Source: Ooceraea biroi (Eukaryota; Arthropoda; Insecta; Hymenoptera; Formicidae). Taken from it: 64,000 nt of DNA. Shown here one piece after another: positions 37,410 to 52,155 of this stretch. A program made the translations under genes and the position numbers. The DNA is taken from positions 3,720,001 through 3,784,000 of the forward strand of contig NC_039519.1 in the NCBI RefSeq assembly GCF_003672135.1, written 5' to 3'. Each line of letters opens with the position of its first letter. Positions within the stretch are counted from its first letter, which is position 1. The notes under the pieces were generated by a model that was not told the origin of the DNA, did no database searches, and saw only the letters and a list, made by a program, of their open reading frames with translations.

Positions 37410-38240
37410 AACAATATAAATATTCCAGAACTCCTCGGAAAAAGAAAAAAATTTTAATGGCTAGAACTTTTTCATTTATTGTTTTAACGAATTTTAAATC
37501 ATCGAGAACTCTAGGCAATATGCCAAATAACAATATAAATAGCACAGAACTCCTCGGAAAAAGAAAAACATTTTAATAGCTAGAACTTTTTCATTTATTG
37601 ATTTAACGAATTTTAAATAATCGAGAACTCTAGACAATATGCCAAATAACAATATAAATATTTAGCACAGAACTCCTCGGAAAAAGAAAAAATTTTATAG
37701 GCTAGAACTTTTTTATTTCTGAGTTTACGGTATTTTCAATTACAGAGAACTCTAGGCAATATAACAAATAATGATATCAACAGCTCAGAACTTCTCGGAA
37801 AAGAAAAAATTTCTAATGGCTTGAACTTTTTCATTTCTGAGTTTACGGTATTTTCAATTGCAGAGAACTCTAGGCAATATAACAAATAATGATATCAACA
37901 GCTCAGAACTTCTCGGAAAAGAAAAAATTTCTAAGGGCTAGAACTTTTTCATTTCTGAGTTTACGGTATTTTCAATTGCAGAGAACTCTAGGCAATATAA
38001 CAAATAATGATATCAACAGCTCAGAACTTCTCGGAAAAGAAAAATTTCTAATGGCTAAAACTTTTTCATTTATTGATTTAACGAATTTTAAATCATCGAG
38101 AACTCTAGGCAATATGCCAAATAACAATATAAATAGCACAGAACTCCTCGGAAAAAGAAACAAATTTTATAGGCTAGAACTTTTGCATTTCTAAATCTAA
38201 AGGGTTTTCAATCGTCGAAAACTCTTCGCAATATGCCAAA
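37410..38240. repeat. minisatellite, seven units of about 118 bp
   Basis: Units start at about 37410, 37529, 37648, 37770, 37888, 38006 and 38123, with spacings of 119, 119, 122, 118, 118 and 117. Each holds AGAACT.CTCGGAAAA, GAACTTTTTCATTT and GAGAACTCTAGGCAATAT. Units 1-3 and 7 share one subtype (AACAATATAAATA), units 4-6 another (AATGATATCAACAGC). Because 118 is not a multiple of three, the short open frames across it shift from unit to unit, so it is not a protein repeat. Confidence 0.9.
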
Positions 38241-38398
38241 TCTACTCTTAGAAAAGCCGTGTTAAATTTTTTCGCGTGGAGGTTAACAATTTGGTAGAGT
38301 GTGATAATTGTGTATATAATAAATAATAGATGAATATTATTAGTCGAAAACATTATTAATATTGAAAAATAAAATAGCGCGCGCCTGTGTTGTACTAG
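38241..38398 (+). mobile_element. Helitron-like terminal unit, copy 2 (tentative)
   Basis: This is a second copy of the 37158-37408 unit: it starts TCTACTCTTAGAAAAGCCGT, again after an A, and ends GTACTAG followed by T. It lacks about 95 bp present in copy 1. Together the two copies bracket the minisatellite in direct orientation. Confidence 0.45.
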
Positions 38399-41300
38399 TT
38401 ATTAATATAATTTTTAATAACAGAAACAGATCGACACGTGTGTAATAGTACAGAGATTAAATGTTGGCGAAACCTTGCGAGAATGTCTTTTAGATTCAGG
38501 TACGTACGAGAGCTGTAACGTAACTTTTACCTTCGCCGTAATGCGAAAGGACGTCCGCCCTCAGCAAGACCTCACCGAGACCGATTCGCCGCCTCAACGC
38601 AACATATTCAAATTAATGTCCGGAGATCCGTATCCGAATGAAGAGTTACAAGAGACAGGAAGAAGACCGTTCCTCCACACAGACGTCTTGCTGTTTCCGC
38701 GAACGTAAACGAAACCGTCACGAGTGACGTAATATTACATTTGTTCACAAAAATATTTAATGCAGTGTAAAGCTGTCGATGCCAAGAGGTGCGTCGGAAA
38801 CTCACTCAGACACCTATTTACATGCACTTTACCTACTTTTATCGAAATCTTTTATTTTTGAATCAATATAAGCACACGAAGATTGTTCGCTACAAGGGAC
38901 TTATTTGCATAACTGTAGCCTGTCAAAATTATTTCTGTGAGTCTTTACAGGATAAAGATGGGTTTCGACAATCGCGAAGAACATGCTCGTACTTAAAATG
39001 ACGCTGCAAGGAACAATTGTACCGAGCGTATCTAAATGCTACGTGAGATTTAAACGCGAAGTAATGATAGTCACTATCTGCACAGCAATTTTGCATAATG
39101 TATGGTAACACCGTGTGAACACTATGTGCGCGGGTTGTCGATGACGGTGACGATGAATCGCGAGCTGATCTTCTACGCTGTGCAAAAAAAGAACTCCATA
39201 TATAAAACGAGCAGAATTAGATCGATACAAAAGCTGTCGAGTGACTGATTTAGAAATCCAGATACGGTAGATGGAAGATTCTTTTGGAATAACGTTGATC
39301 TCTGCATTATACACTGACCTAGTCCTTTCCTGTGTTACCGTCAAAGTTACGTAAGAATTTCCTTGTGTAATAGCAATCAATATACATGCCTTTGTTAACA
39401 TAAATTATTAGCAGATCACGCTCTCGAAAATTAATTTTAAGAAATACAATCTTAAACTAGGTCCATAAATAAAAATAATTCACAGAAGATTTCACCTAGC
39501 GACGCATCCCCGATACATTGACGTACTGATACGGTATCTTTCGAGATATAAAAAAATGTTTGAGAAATTCCTAAATACTGGAGAAGAGATGTTTAAACAT
39601 CTCATAGGAGCACGAAGAAGCGCATCGGAGGAAATCAAATATCGGGATTTAAGCGGAACCCCAGGATTTAAATAAATCTTCTTCCCGGTAGATTTTCCCG
39701 GTCGACATCCGGCGAGTCTCCGGCGAGGATTTTCTTTCTACAGAGCACGCGGGACATCTGAAATCGAGGCCGGTCCGATTCCGAACGTGGATCTCTCGTC
39801 TGTACAATTATCTTCGCGCTCTACTGGTGAGGCGGTAAAAGGTCGCGGTTGATGCAATCGACCACGATATACCCTGCGGAGTACGCGGTTAGATTACGGC
39901 GTATTGGCCAATTGCCGGAGCTCAATTAAGGCTTTTTAGTTTTACGAGTGCTTATCAGTTATTCGTAATGTCAAGTGACGTGTGGATTATTGTTTAAATA
40001 TGGATCGTTGATCGCGCGCGACGTTCAAACTCAATATCGCCTATGCGATGTACAATATTGTAATACTTATATAAATACGCATATTTATATAATAGCGTGC
40101 ACGTGTGCGTGCATATTTAAAAGCTGGAAAGCTGTGAGGAATATCGACAGTAATGACGTTGTTTACCGCATTGCGTTTTAATGTGTGTAGGAAAATAGTA
40201 ATTAGACATTTTTCCATAAGAAGAGGAAAACGAGATGTATGATTATTTTAATTTCCATAGGAGAAAGATAATATCCGCGTTCGCCGGTTCGATCCTTACA
40301 CAATGTACGCTTGCATCGTCGTAATAAAACTCCAATGTGCAATTTTTTATTTAACATTTTCGTGTTCGTAATATATTAAGTATAAACCAAACTGTTAGAG
40401 CTATTAAACAATCATTATGGTTAAAGATACGGTAATCTATAGAAAAACAGATCAAGCGAACAAAAAACCATCAGTTTCAGACTTTCCATGAGCGAAATAT
40501 ATAATCGTCATTAAAGTTATTACAAAATTGCGGCAACAAATCATGTTAATCCTTCTTCTGCAAGATTTTACGAAGTTTTGCTTTCTTCAAGCTTCCTCGC
40601 TTGGAGAAAAATCTGCAAGCGTGGAAGTTTCTGTTTTACGTGCATCAGCTAGCTAGGGTGTTATCGTAAACCGTTATTACGCCGTTTAAAACCAGCGGTA
40701 GCCACGTGCGACGGAGTTGCGAAATTAGAATACATCTTTCACGTGCATTTACATAACCGAGAGTGCCGGGAACACGTATCCGGACACATCAATAACGATA
40801 ATCCGAAAGCTCAATTATGCGACGAACAGGTATAGGTATATACTTTACAATAGACCGTGCGCCATTTCTCCGGCGAGCCGACACTTTCACTGGGCCGCGT
40901 ACTTGTTGCATACCGATTCAGATCGCTGCCTCTTTTTAGCCCCGATGACACGGTGTGTTACCGAATCTCGAGCAATCTCTCGTGGGAGGAAGAGACGTAA
41001 CAGTGGAGGCCATGCGCGCGAGCGGATGAAGTAACAGTAAAACTGCAATTAACCCGTAAACGCTGGAGTCACTCCTCTCCGATCAACTTTCGATCAATCA
41101 TTGAGTGATTTACCGGTGTTGTCGGCTTTGCGTATCGAGAGGTAGACAACCCTATCTCGTGTGTTAACGCATTCCTTCTCAATTATACCTCGCGAGCTGC
41201 TTCTCACGTGAAGATTTACACCGCGCGCATTTAGCGTCGAATATCTTTATATCGTTCTCAGCAGATTATGATTAAGGCTGGGCATTCACGTATCTTCACG

Positions 41301-42378
41301 CATGAGAAACGAGATTTGGTTGGCTCGATACCGAGCCAGTGTAGGAAGTCATTGCAGTAGTGCATTCATCATAATAATGTTGGGACGAGAAGCAAAGTGA
41401 TTCTTGTATCAGCGATTGCCTGTTAATCATTAATAATTAGAACGACTAACGATGATGATAACGGTCATTGGATCTTATATTTCAATTGAGTTCTCATCCA
41501 GTTGACTTTCACTTCGGATCCAAAAGATATGTTGCTTATGTGAGAATTAATTTCTCCAGATGCCCCAAATATCCTCTTCAGTAATCAAACAAACGATCTC
41601 TTCATTTACAACGCGAAGTAAATCAACTCGCAGAATAGCTTCAGCTCGGTAATTAAATCAGGAGACTTCCATTACATAGGTACACAAAAGGTTAAGCATC
41701 CTATGACGCGTTCCTTTCCCCTGAACGAGTAAAAAAGGTCCCGTGTACAACCCTCGTGCATTATCCTGGCCGCGTCATAAGTTATGCGTACAGCGGCGCA
41801 CGGTGATCTTGGCGTTGCCCCCATCGATCATCCCGGTGTCTGCTGAAGGTACAGGGAGAAGTTGCATCTCGCTGCAGATCGTCGAGGCCGCATCCGACTC
41901 AAGAAACAAGCGGGCGAGCGAACAGACGACCGAACGCCGTGGCACATCGCGCACACCTTCCTCCGAGAGGAGCCTATTACGGCCGGAGAAGCATCGCGCG
42001 ACTTTCTCCCCAATTCCTCTGCATTCCGTCGTAGATCGCGCTCGTTAGCTACGGTCTCTCGTCTCTGAATCCCTGCTGCCTTGGAGGCAGGGAGAACCTA
42101 GGTTCCGCGAGCGCGCACCGCGGCCGCTTTAATGGAAAGTATGTCACCGCTCGCGAGAGAGACGAGGATGAGCCGCGATCAGATTGTCCGATAATAATAT
42201 CGGACTGATCTCCGTTGGCAATCGGGTCGGGCAACAGGAGCGATCAAGCGTGTCTCTCGCATCCGCTCGGAGGTGTGAGCCGTCATCGAGGGGTAGTGAG
42301 AATGACGAACCCTGAAAGATTCCCGATACGTACAGCCCGATTATTCATCTCTGCGCGCGGTGCTTTTAGACTAGATCA
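38399..42378. other. intergenic, no gene recognised
   Basis: No supported exon is seen. A GC-rich part at 41740-42260 has overlapping open frames on both strands with no family signature. Confidence 0.45.
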
Positions 42379-42382
42379 TTAA

Positions 42383-43097
42383 GGGGGGAGCCTGCTTTAG
42401 AACGTTGAAAATAAGGTATAATTTTACGAATTGTTTTGGAGAAACTATACAGCGGATCATTATAAAACTTTTATGCATTTATTAGTACATGTTTAAAGAT
42501 AAAAAAATTATTTTTTGATTTGAATATATCGCCTGTAGAGGTCGTCCTGGAGGCATCTTAGTGCAGCCGGCATTGTAAATTGGTGAGCATTCTCCTGCCT
42601 CCAAATTTCATCCAAACTGAAAAATTGAAATATTTTCTCGTTATTTATGAATTCCCATCGTCGATGAACCTTTAATATTCATAAAAACATTAAGTTAAAC
42701 AATTACTTTTGCATGAAAAAGTTCAACTTTGCCTAAAAATCGTACTTTTGTGTTCTAAGCTCCACCATTTTGGCACTTTTCAACTTTTTTCTTCTCTCTT
42801 TGGTTCATCGACGATGGGAATTCATAAATAACGAGAACATATTTCAATTTTTCAGTTTAGACGAAATTTGGAGGCAGGAGAATGCTCAGCAATTTGCAAT
42901 GCCGGCGACGCGGCTGCACTAAGATTTCTCCAGGACGACCTCTACGAGCGATATATTCAAATAAAAAAATAATTTTTTTATCTTTAAGCATGTACTAATA
43001 AATGCATCAAAGTTTTATAATGATCCGCTGTATAGTTTCTCCAAAAACAATTCGTAAAATATACCTTATTTTCAGCGTTCTAAAGCAGGCTCCCCCC
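42383..43097. mobile_element. TTAA-flanked foldback MITE (piggyBac or Kolobok type)
   Basis: A 715-bp element is bounded by TTAA on both sides (42379-42382 and 43098-43101). It has very long inverted arms, 42383-42670 and 42802-43097, beginning GGGGGGAGCCTGCTTTAGAA. The arms are nearly identical by eye and enclose a 131-bp AT-rich centre. TTAA target choice is typical of piggyBac and Kolobok. No transposase is present, so it depends on another copy. A transcript through it would fold into a stem of about 290 bp. Confidence 0.9.
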
Positions 43098-43101
43098 TTA
43101 A

Positions 43102-46100
43102 TGCGAGTTTCAGTGATTTATGACGGCTCGAGCAATGAGACAACATTCCATTTATTATTACGGAAGTGGGTTACATAATTTTCTCGAGATTACATGCAGA
43201 TAATTAGAGTGCGTATAGATTTGTTTCGACACGCACACGTGTCTTCGGATTATCTTCGGATTACTAAAGAATAAAATAACGTGGCACCTCTTCGATTGAT
43301 GATTCCTCGAGATCTCAAGTTTATTTGAAACTTGGAACGCCGGAGCGTTCTCAAACGTTGAGAGTTCAGTAAACTCGCAGTAAAGGCAGTGTCTGCAATT
43401 TTTGCTAAAAGCCCGGATTGCAAATGTTTATCGCGAAATCTTCTAGCCGAGAGACAATACGTACTCTCTATCCTCTACTTCAGAGACCGAAGAATCAGAT
43501 ACGTGGAAGAGATAACTATAATGCCACACTCGGCAGAACTCCCACCAGAACACTCACGCACTCACATGATTTAAGATCGCCAGTTAATCTTATGGTGACG
43601 TCGCGTACACAGCGTTCACGCGATTTACGCCGCTACCGTATCATTTGTCCCGGGATTTCCGAGCGTAGCATGCCTATTAATCAAGTTTAATAGCGATTAT
43701 TCGCCATTGATGCGTCTCCACAAGGGATCCCGTGGGGTTGCTCCTTTATTTCGTCGTTGCACGTCACTAAATGATTCTACAGCTGATCGTTCGGTGATAT
43801 GCAAGCGATAAAAGGCCGCGTATCACGAGGCGATCAGCAAGTTTCTAATGACAATAGTTATGTCATCGTGATGGCGTGCAATGGTGACTTGAAGAATCTC
43901 TCTCTTTCTCTCTCATTAAGTCATATTTCTGGTATTCAGACGTCATACCGGCACTCGCGACGCCACGGTAATCGATAATTCCCGTGGTCGTAATCGGGAG
44001 AAAAGTGAAATCATATGTCTGTGCTGAATGGAGGAGTGATATTGCATCGGAACGTTATTACTATATTCGCGAGCGTATGCCGTTATGCCGACTGATTGCT
44101 GTCGGGTGTTCTCTCGCGTTGTCGTACACACCGCCATTCGTAAAAGAGTTTGCCGTAAAAAAACCGATTCACGGGATGCAGGAATTCGTTTTATGCATCT
44201 GCCTCTCTTTTACGATCTTTTCGTTTTTCAATGATGACCAGCGGCGCACGTGCGGTTGCGCAAATCACGCTGTGCAATAGTTTGCGTCTACCGTGAAAAA
44301 ATTTCCCAGCTGAATAAATCGATCGAGATTGGCGTTTGCGGCTCGTCTCTCCGTATTTTTCCCTCTGTAAACTGCAAATGACTAAATTTTGTAACGTGCA
44401 GCATCTAGTCAATCTCCAATCATTCGTGCAAGTAATAGAGTCTGTAATGGTAAAAAGTTGTCAGAAGGGATGCTTTGTATGAAAATATTTTTATGCTTTT
44501 CATTGGATTTCAGATTTCTTTATAAAATTTAACCACGAAAAAAATGATATTTTTAGTTCAAAATATTTTTATGCTGCTTTTTGTACTACTAAAGATTAGT
44601 TTTAACAATTTCCTCCTATAAAAACTATAAACGAGATATTGGTTTTTCAAAACTCATTATTATACTATTCAGCTTTATGCTTTATGCAGAATACAGAATA
44701 CTTCCTCAGAAGATGGATGAAAATTTAAATATCCTACACAAATATTTAAAGATTAATGAATACTATTGCATCAGCCTCGCACCGAGATCCGCACACGAGT
44801 TACATACGTTAATCGGTACAAACGCTCCCTCTTACTCTTAATAATAGTGATTTATCGCGCACGTCGACGTATGTACGTGCGTGCAGATATCCATAATGAG
44901 CCCGTGGTCTTTGTAATATCCAGGTGAGCTGCGGCGATCATCGCCCCCGATTAATATTCGCAGAATCCTGCATTTCATCGACCGTAATTACGTCGTTTGT
45001 AGATAAATGCTTTTCGGAAACGAACATACATAATAGATCTCGATGCGAAAGTCTAATTTATCTGCGTGATCGCCGATAAGTCTCGTGTTGCGCGACACAT
45101 TCGCGCTGAACGAAGCATTCTTGCGTGTTCCGCACAATTAATCAACGTACAATTTATCGCCTCGTTTTGTAATAATTAAAGCTAACTCGCTTTGATGCCA
45201 TCTCAAATCGATTCTCGTCGGAACGCGTAACTTTTAATCGAACGATTGCCTGGACGCGTGTTGTCGCTGATCAATCATTACGCTGAGCATTCAGCCTGAT
45301 TACATTTGTTTTTTTTCCTAAACACCGTTCTCCATTCTCATTTGAATGATTAATGTTTGTAAGCGGTTTTAATGCTTCAAGCACGCTGTACCGAAAGCTC
45401 ATATAACGCGGTATGACGCAATCTATTCGCTCTCCGCTCCGTAAGCAGTGCATGCTAAACGCAAATTTGATGAAAACGAACACCATGGTTCGGCGGCAGC
45501 GAGTCATTTAACTAGCAGTGGAACGATCTGTTCGCGCACCGTTGGATTTTTCACGGCTCATCGCGAATATATGATCCGTGTAACGGATCAGATAATAAGC
45601 AATTGAGCAAACGCAGCGTGATAGTCATTAAAAGGCCATTAGGCGGTACATTCCTCTGGTCGATGAGGCACGTTTCCCGATTCGGATACCGTCGATAATC
45701 CATGACTTCTGCGCCTTATCGGGATTTAGAGAAGCCTCAAAATTTTTAGTAAATTTCCTACATGTTTTTAACGCGTCACAGTTCTTTTTAAAGATTCTTC
45801 AATATCTTTATTGTCGAAATTAAAATTCCATAAAATCTGCCTGACCTTTAGTTGTAACGAGACGTTACGCGCGTATCGTATTCGATTTTCAGATTCGTCA
45901 AGGATTCGGATTTCAACGTTACCTAACTCTGCAATTAAACATTCTATCAAATATCCGCGCCGGAGAAGAATCGACTCCGGATTTGTGCGACGTGCGTAAT
46001 AAATTGCTATTATTAGGAGTACCAGCGAGCGTCTGCGTCGATTAGTCTTGCTGCGCGTTTCGTCACGATCGAGGAAGCATCCCTCATTAACCTTTGGAAC

Positions 46101-49100
46101 ATCCGTCTTACGATAGCGCGGATTTTGCTGAGAAAGGGAACCCGAATCACGAATGATTGTTTCAAAACAAAAAAAATCACTGGATGAGGGAAAAGACGTG
46201 CGCAATTGGAAGTGGCCTGCGGAGTCGCGTCGCTCGCTGCGCTCGTTCTACTTTTAAAAAGCGGAGACAACCGGCGCGTCCGGGGGGCGACTGGATCCGC
46301 AATCTGAATTAAAGTATACCGGGTTGCACAGAACCCAGGATCAATAAAATGGCTTGTCTTGATAAGGGGGGACTGGTCTCAGGCAAGGGAGAAACGAGGA
46401 GCGAGAGCGCTTTGCACTCGCGTTTTCGTTCTTCCTTTGTCAAGTTCCGAGTTATGCTTGGTCCATGCGCGCCGTCGCCGCAGCAGCCGGCACCGACATC
46501 GTTTGTGCGCCGTGGATATCGATTCTTGCTGCACCTCGCTCGTCGTTTACGTGATCCCGCGCGTGCCGTTAACAGCTGCGAACGATAATACCAGCTCGGA
46601 ATCATCGACTCCCGCGAATTTCCATGCGGTACAGTGGGTACCAGTTGGTATGGCCTCTCTTTCCTCTCTCCGACGACTCGTACGATGACTTCTGCCGCTC
46701 GGCGAAGTCTCACGTAAGACGTTAGTCACGCTCCCGAGGCTGATGCATCGATCGGACGGCTCGTCCCAGTTTTGCAAAGATCGGATCATGCGATGTTCTG
46801 GTCCGCATCCGCCGCCGCCGGGGCGCCGCGCGCTCGCGCTTTCTTCTGTCATCGGCTCGCACCTAATGTAACGGAGAAAGCGTTCTGTCGTAATATTACC
46901 GCCTAAGCGCATGCATGCCTCCTCCTTTAGGTTCCTGGTGATGTAGGCCAGGCGCCCGGTCGTCCGTTTGCATTTATTATCGCATCGCCGCGCTTTGTTA
47001 TGGGAAGATTATGCCGGGCACTCCGCAATCAGCAGAGCCGGGCCAACGTGGGCCAACAACGTTACGGTCGAGGGAGAATCGCAGTTCGACGATAAGGGGT
47101 TGCACTTCAATCAGTAATTTACATGAAGTGTAGCGCCTCTGAGTGAAGCTCTGGTCAGATCTACTTCGAAATTAGCGACTCAGGATGGATAATTGCGGTC
47201 TCTGGGAGATGCGAGTTTGCCGAGCGCTCCGATTAGTAAAGGTTGCGAAAAGAATGCTACGGGGAAAGCCATTAAATTTATTCACACGGATTGTCGAAAT
47301 GGGTAACCCAAATCTGTCATTAATTCGGTGCAATTTCAGTATCCAGTCGTTTCGTGATTTGCGCCGGATCTCATAATACGTTTCGTATCAATCAACTATT
47401 ACTTAATTATATTTAAGTGCGCCTGTAAATGCTACACCTTCCTTACTTCTGCCTCTCGTCCGCTTTGGGGTCGTGACCCTTGGTTGGGAAACGCCATTAA
47501 GGTGTGAATCAAGTCACTGGCCGATTTGGGCCGCACGGCGGCGAGTAGTCGAACGAAGCTGAAAGCTATAAATAACGGCGTTTGCTCAATCCGTTATTAT
47601 TCACACGGCGAACGAAATCTTCCGGCTTCTCTTCACGACTGGAGAATCGGCTCTCCGTGCAAATCAAATCTGCCGATCTGTCATGGGTTCTGCACCCGCG
47701 AGCCACGTTGACGCAATACGCGCGGTAACATGTGCTATTCGTGGCAGCCGAATTACACGCTTCGACAATGTATCTGCTGTGAACGGCACGTCGTGATCGA
47801 CCCTGACAATGACGGTTACTGACCCCACGAACCGGTTGCGCGGTGCCTTGCATTGCGCGACGTTTGCAGTTGCACGCACAGATCGGAACCCGTTTGGCCT
47901 TTCCGATCATGCTTCATCATAATGTTGCCACCCACTCACTGGTAAAGCCTGCTTTCTGACCGGAATACCGACACAATTGTCCTACCGTGATCGTGCGTGC
48001 CAGTTTCGTTAGTTTTCCCAAGTTGATTCCGCGCTACGCGTTTATACGAATGAATTTTTCTTTGAGTAGAGCATAATGAAATTAAGGTGGTAAAAAATAT
48101 GCGCTTCGAAGAAACGTTGGCCTCAATTTTACCGAAAACTCCATTAATAGCGGTATTAAGGGATTATAATATCGAGCATATCATTAAGCGTGATGACTAG
48201 ACAGCACGGCGATAAACGATATTTCGCACTGCTCACTTTTACTCACGTGTAGATTGAAAAACTGCAAAAGCTACTTATACTCGTGAGGCAACTAATTGTA
48301 AGCAGCATCGTTTGCCTGCGATCCGTAAAACTTACAAAGGAACAAACGTATTGCTCTAGCTGAACGTCCCGTAGTACACGTGGTCATTTGCAATTTACAG
48401 TCTACAGAAATTGCATCAATCGCCTTGCGATATTGGCTGCACCATCTGCTGCCCGCCGTTTTTCGTCCTATTTCCCGTGACAGCGAGTTTCATCGTCCGT
48501 ATCGTATCACGGAGATGCAATAATGCAGTCGGTAGTTGAAGAGCTGACAAATTTCGTCATCGCCGCATCTCCATCGGCGTGCCCATCGAGCGATACTCTG
48601 CAAGGTACGTGCGCATAGCTCGAGCAAATTACAAAAAAGTTTTGAGTGCGCACGGCAATCATTGCGCAAGGGATGCTAATTCCTTAAAATAATATTCCTT
48701 AAATAAAGATTCAATTCTTACCGTTTAGTCCGGCTTCCGAACTTAGGGTGACGTAGCTTCTTTGAAACCTTTCTCCTCGTGCATGTATGCAGCTTGCCTA
48801 TCATATAACTTGCACCTCTTACATGTTATAAAAATAATTACAGTTTTATGTTATAAAAGTAATTACAGTTGAGATCATTAAAGAGTAGCCTACTGCCAAC
48901 AAGTAGTTTATCTATTTTATTTATCATTAGATAGCAGATTTAGTTTGTCCTAAATAATTTTACTGTCAGTTTTTATCGAAGTACAATTACAAATTGCATC
49001 CGTGCGTTGGCTCGGTGTATTCTGTCTGATGTAATCTTTGAATGGGATTTTGCTCGCTTGACTGATTCATTAGTTATCCCCGTTATGCATAGGTGAGCTC

Positions 49101-52100
49101 AATTACGCACGCCAATTAACTGCACGTACGGTAATAGCAGTTAAAAGAGAAACGAAGGTAGAGGATGGTGTACGCATGTACTTTCCCGTAACGAAAATAG
49201 TTGACGCTGCATGCCTACGGCGGAATCGGTACCAGCTGCAAAAGGTCGAGCTGCAAGTCGGACCTGTTAACAGGTGATCCGTCACTATCACCGCTCGAAT
49301 GGTCTACTTTTCGAGCAAGATGGTCCGCATGCCATTCAAGGTTGCCTTGCGTCACTCGCACTCGGTAATTTCCAGACGGCGCGCGGCGCCTCCTCATTAA
49401 TTTCTATTTTTTTTTCACACGATCATCGTTTTGCTGTTGCGCCGAATAAGTGCAAGCGAGATATTTGTACTCGCGGATATACATACATGTTACATTTGCC
49501 AGACCTTCTTCGCGGTACGCTGACGAAACGGTTTTCGCACTGGATTCATACATTATGTATTCATGAAGTGATTCATAATGCATTACGTTATACATTATAT
49601 GTTGCGTTTTCAATTTGCGTAGTCCATTTGTCACGTAGATGTTTCGTTGTTTTCTAACGTAATATGACAAGTCTCTTGATGAATTCAGAATCGAAGGAAC
49701 ATGTATTTCATATTCCATGTAACATTATGTGAACAAATGATACTGGAAGGAACATTTAAATAAAATAAAAAATTAATAAAATGTTTATAGTAAGAAATGT
49801 AGATTTACAAGTTTTTAATGTTGATAGTTATAAAAGTGGAATTTTCCAAATAATATGATAAAATTAGTTTCGACAGAATTTTATTTTAGACATAATAGTT
49901 GTTCATTAAACTCTTACTGAAAAAGAAGAATAAGAATTCCAGGATTATCCAAGAATGCGTTTTACAGTACTTTCGTGAATCGCGAAACAGCTTTGCTGAT
50001 ACAATATACCGTTTAATTGGCGTTAAAATCCACAATGCATCGCCAAGTAGACGCGGGGTTTCTAGCTTGCGTTATCAAATCATTTACGACGATTACCGCA
50101 CATAATACAGAATACATTTGCGATGCAACAATGTGCAGAAATTACGTCCTTAATTTGCATACGTTAATTAATTGTTAATTAGCCATTGACCTTTGTTGTC
50201 CCGCCCGAAGCTATATTTTCCAGACAGAAGTTTAATTGGCTCCGCATATTAGTCCTTTCATTTACTAAACTACAATGGTGGTCGCCTGATTATTCAAACG
50301 ATAACGCTAACCGGCTGGAATCACCGCGCTGTTTCGAAGATGCACTGACGAGCGCACTGCGCTTTTGTCACGGCGTTTACTTTCATCGCACCTGATTCAC
50401 CCGCACGATGATTAAGTATCATCTTCCCCCCTCTTGACGAAATGACGGTGCGTCGCGTTGGAGTCGCGCCGAGCCGTGTCGCGTTCTGACTGAAACAATC
50501 CGACGAGAGCGATGTGAGAAGCAGGATGAGGCATTTCGTACGACCCAGTTACTTGCGTCGGACAATTTCAAACACGTGAACGAACCGCAGAGGATTCTCG
50601 CAACGTTTATCTAATGTAACGTCAGACGTCACTGCCATGGGAATCCGCAAAATCATTTGAAGCCCGTCGAATGACTCGGCTCGTCCCGCGCGCGCAAGAC
50701 GAGAACCTGCTGCGCGTTGCGAAATGCACGCAACTATAAATCGCGAAACGATGATCGCACGTAAGCCCTGTATACGAATTTATGTAACCTCCCCCCGACG
50801 TGTGCGAACAATTTCAAATGACTAATTATAGTAATGAGGGGAAAGGGAAAGGCAATATGTAGTAACGCGTGTGTGTTACCTATCGTGCGCGGATTTCAGT
50901 AATCCCGCGGGACCTACGTTAAATAGAGACAATATAGTTTCTTGCAAAGGTGTTTCCTTTATTTCGCGCATAAAATATACATAATGGCATCCCATAGGAG
51001 GACTCTCAAACCATTGTTATAAAAATATAGGTATATGTATATATAATTATCTCATGCGTTGCCCCACGATGATACTCTCTTCAAAACGAATCGGACTCTT
51101 GTTGCTTCTTCAACGGAATTGTGATAATTAAGATAATGTACATTTATTTATAGACATCAAGAAGATAGTTGTGCTACTTGCGCTTTAAGAATAATCCAAA
51201 AAGTGGTCAATCTTAAATTACCTTTTTATAAAAGATACATTTGTTACACTTGCATTTACATGTTATAATTTGTCTATAAATTATTCGCTAAAAATGCAGC
51301 TTATTGTAATCTTAGAGATATACACTTGCAGCACTGGACTAATAAGATATGTATAAATTGTAAGAATACATATTATCTTATACATTTTGTAACAAATGAA
51401 ATTTTGTTTAATAAGTATTATATAATAAGATAGATATAAATAATTGCATTAAAATTGTGTTACTATGACACTTTATAAGGTTTGCCTTAAATAATACAAT
51501 CGCACGTTTGATTATTTTTTTACAGATTTGATTATACTTAATCAATGAATTCTTATTTTTTATAAAACAAAGATTTAAATATCGATGACATCTGCATGAT
51601 GACGTCCGATTCATCTCTCTTGATAAGTAAATCGTAAATAATGACGTTTATATTTTTATTAAAGCTGAATAAATAAATACTTCGCATTTTAATACTTACA
51701 AGCTGTATGTATTCCGCCTATGTCCTTTCCCTGATTTCAATATAAATTACTCGAACGCCAATTATAAAGACAATGATGATAATGTTAAGAATCCTTATGC
51801 GGTAATTGATGCTTATATTACCGCTAATAATAATGCAAACAATTATTTTTGCTTCCGCATAAAGATGTTAAGAATACAAAACTGAATTATAGTCTCTCTC
51901 ATGTTTACTTAATAATACAGTTAGAAGTTGATAAGAATCGCAACCATTTAAACTTTAATACTTTAATACTTGTCTAATCATAATTAGCAATGTTAATTGG
52001 ACGATGATGAATACATTCAGCATATATGTCTAATATTATTAATTCATAATTTCATCATAAGGTTTCCGCACGGTTAAGGTTTGAACACGTGATTTTAACG

Positions 52101-52155
52101 CGATGTAAGATCAAGATTTACAACGTTCGTATATGTACTTTAACATATATCAGTT
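43102..52155. other. intergenic, no gene recognised
   Basis: This is about 9 kb between the TTAA element and the 3' end of the minus-strand gene. GC-richer islands (46000-47900, 50400-50760) hold many short overlapping frames with no domain or splice support. AT-rich DNA fills 51000-52155. A 25-bp duplication lies at 48823-48872. Confidence 0.45.
48823..48872. repeat. 25-bp tandem duplication
   Basis: Two adjacent copies share ATGTTATAAAA.TAATTACAG. The repeat is non-coding. Confidence 0.75.

Noticed and set aside
37889..38194. 101-codon frame across the minisatellite, with peptide repeats
   Set aside because: The 118-bp unit changes frame from copy to copy, so the peptide similarity is not maintained by coding selection.
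45768..46205. 145-codon minus-strand frame
   Set aside because: I could not match it to a transposase, reverse transcriptase or any other family, and it has no supporting signals.
47569..47600. TATAAATA-like box on the plus strand
   Set aside because: No TCAGT-type initiator stands about 30 bases downstream and no exon follows.
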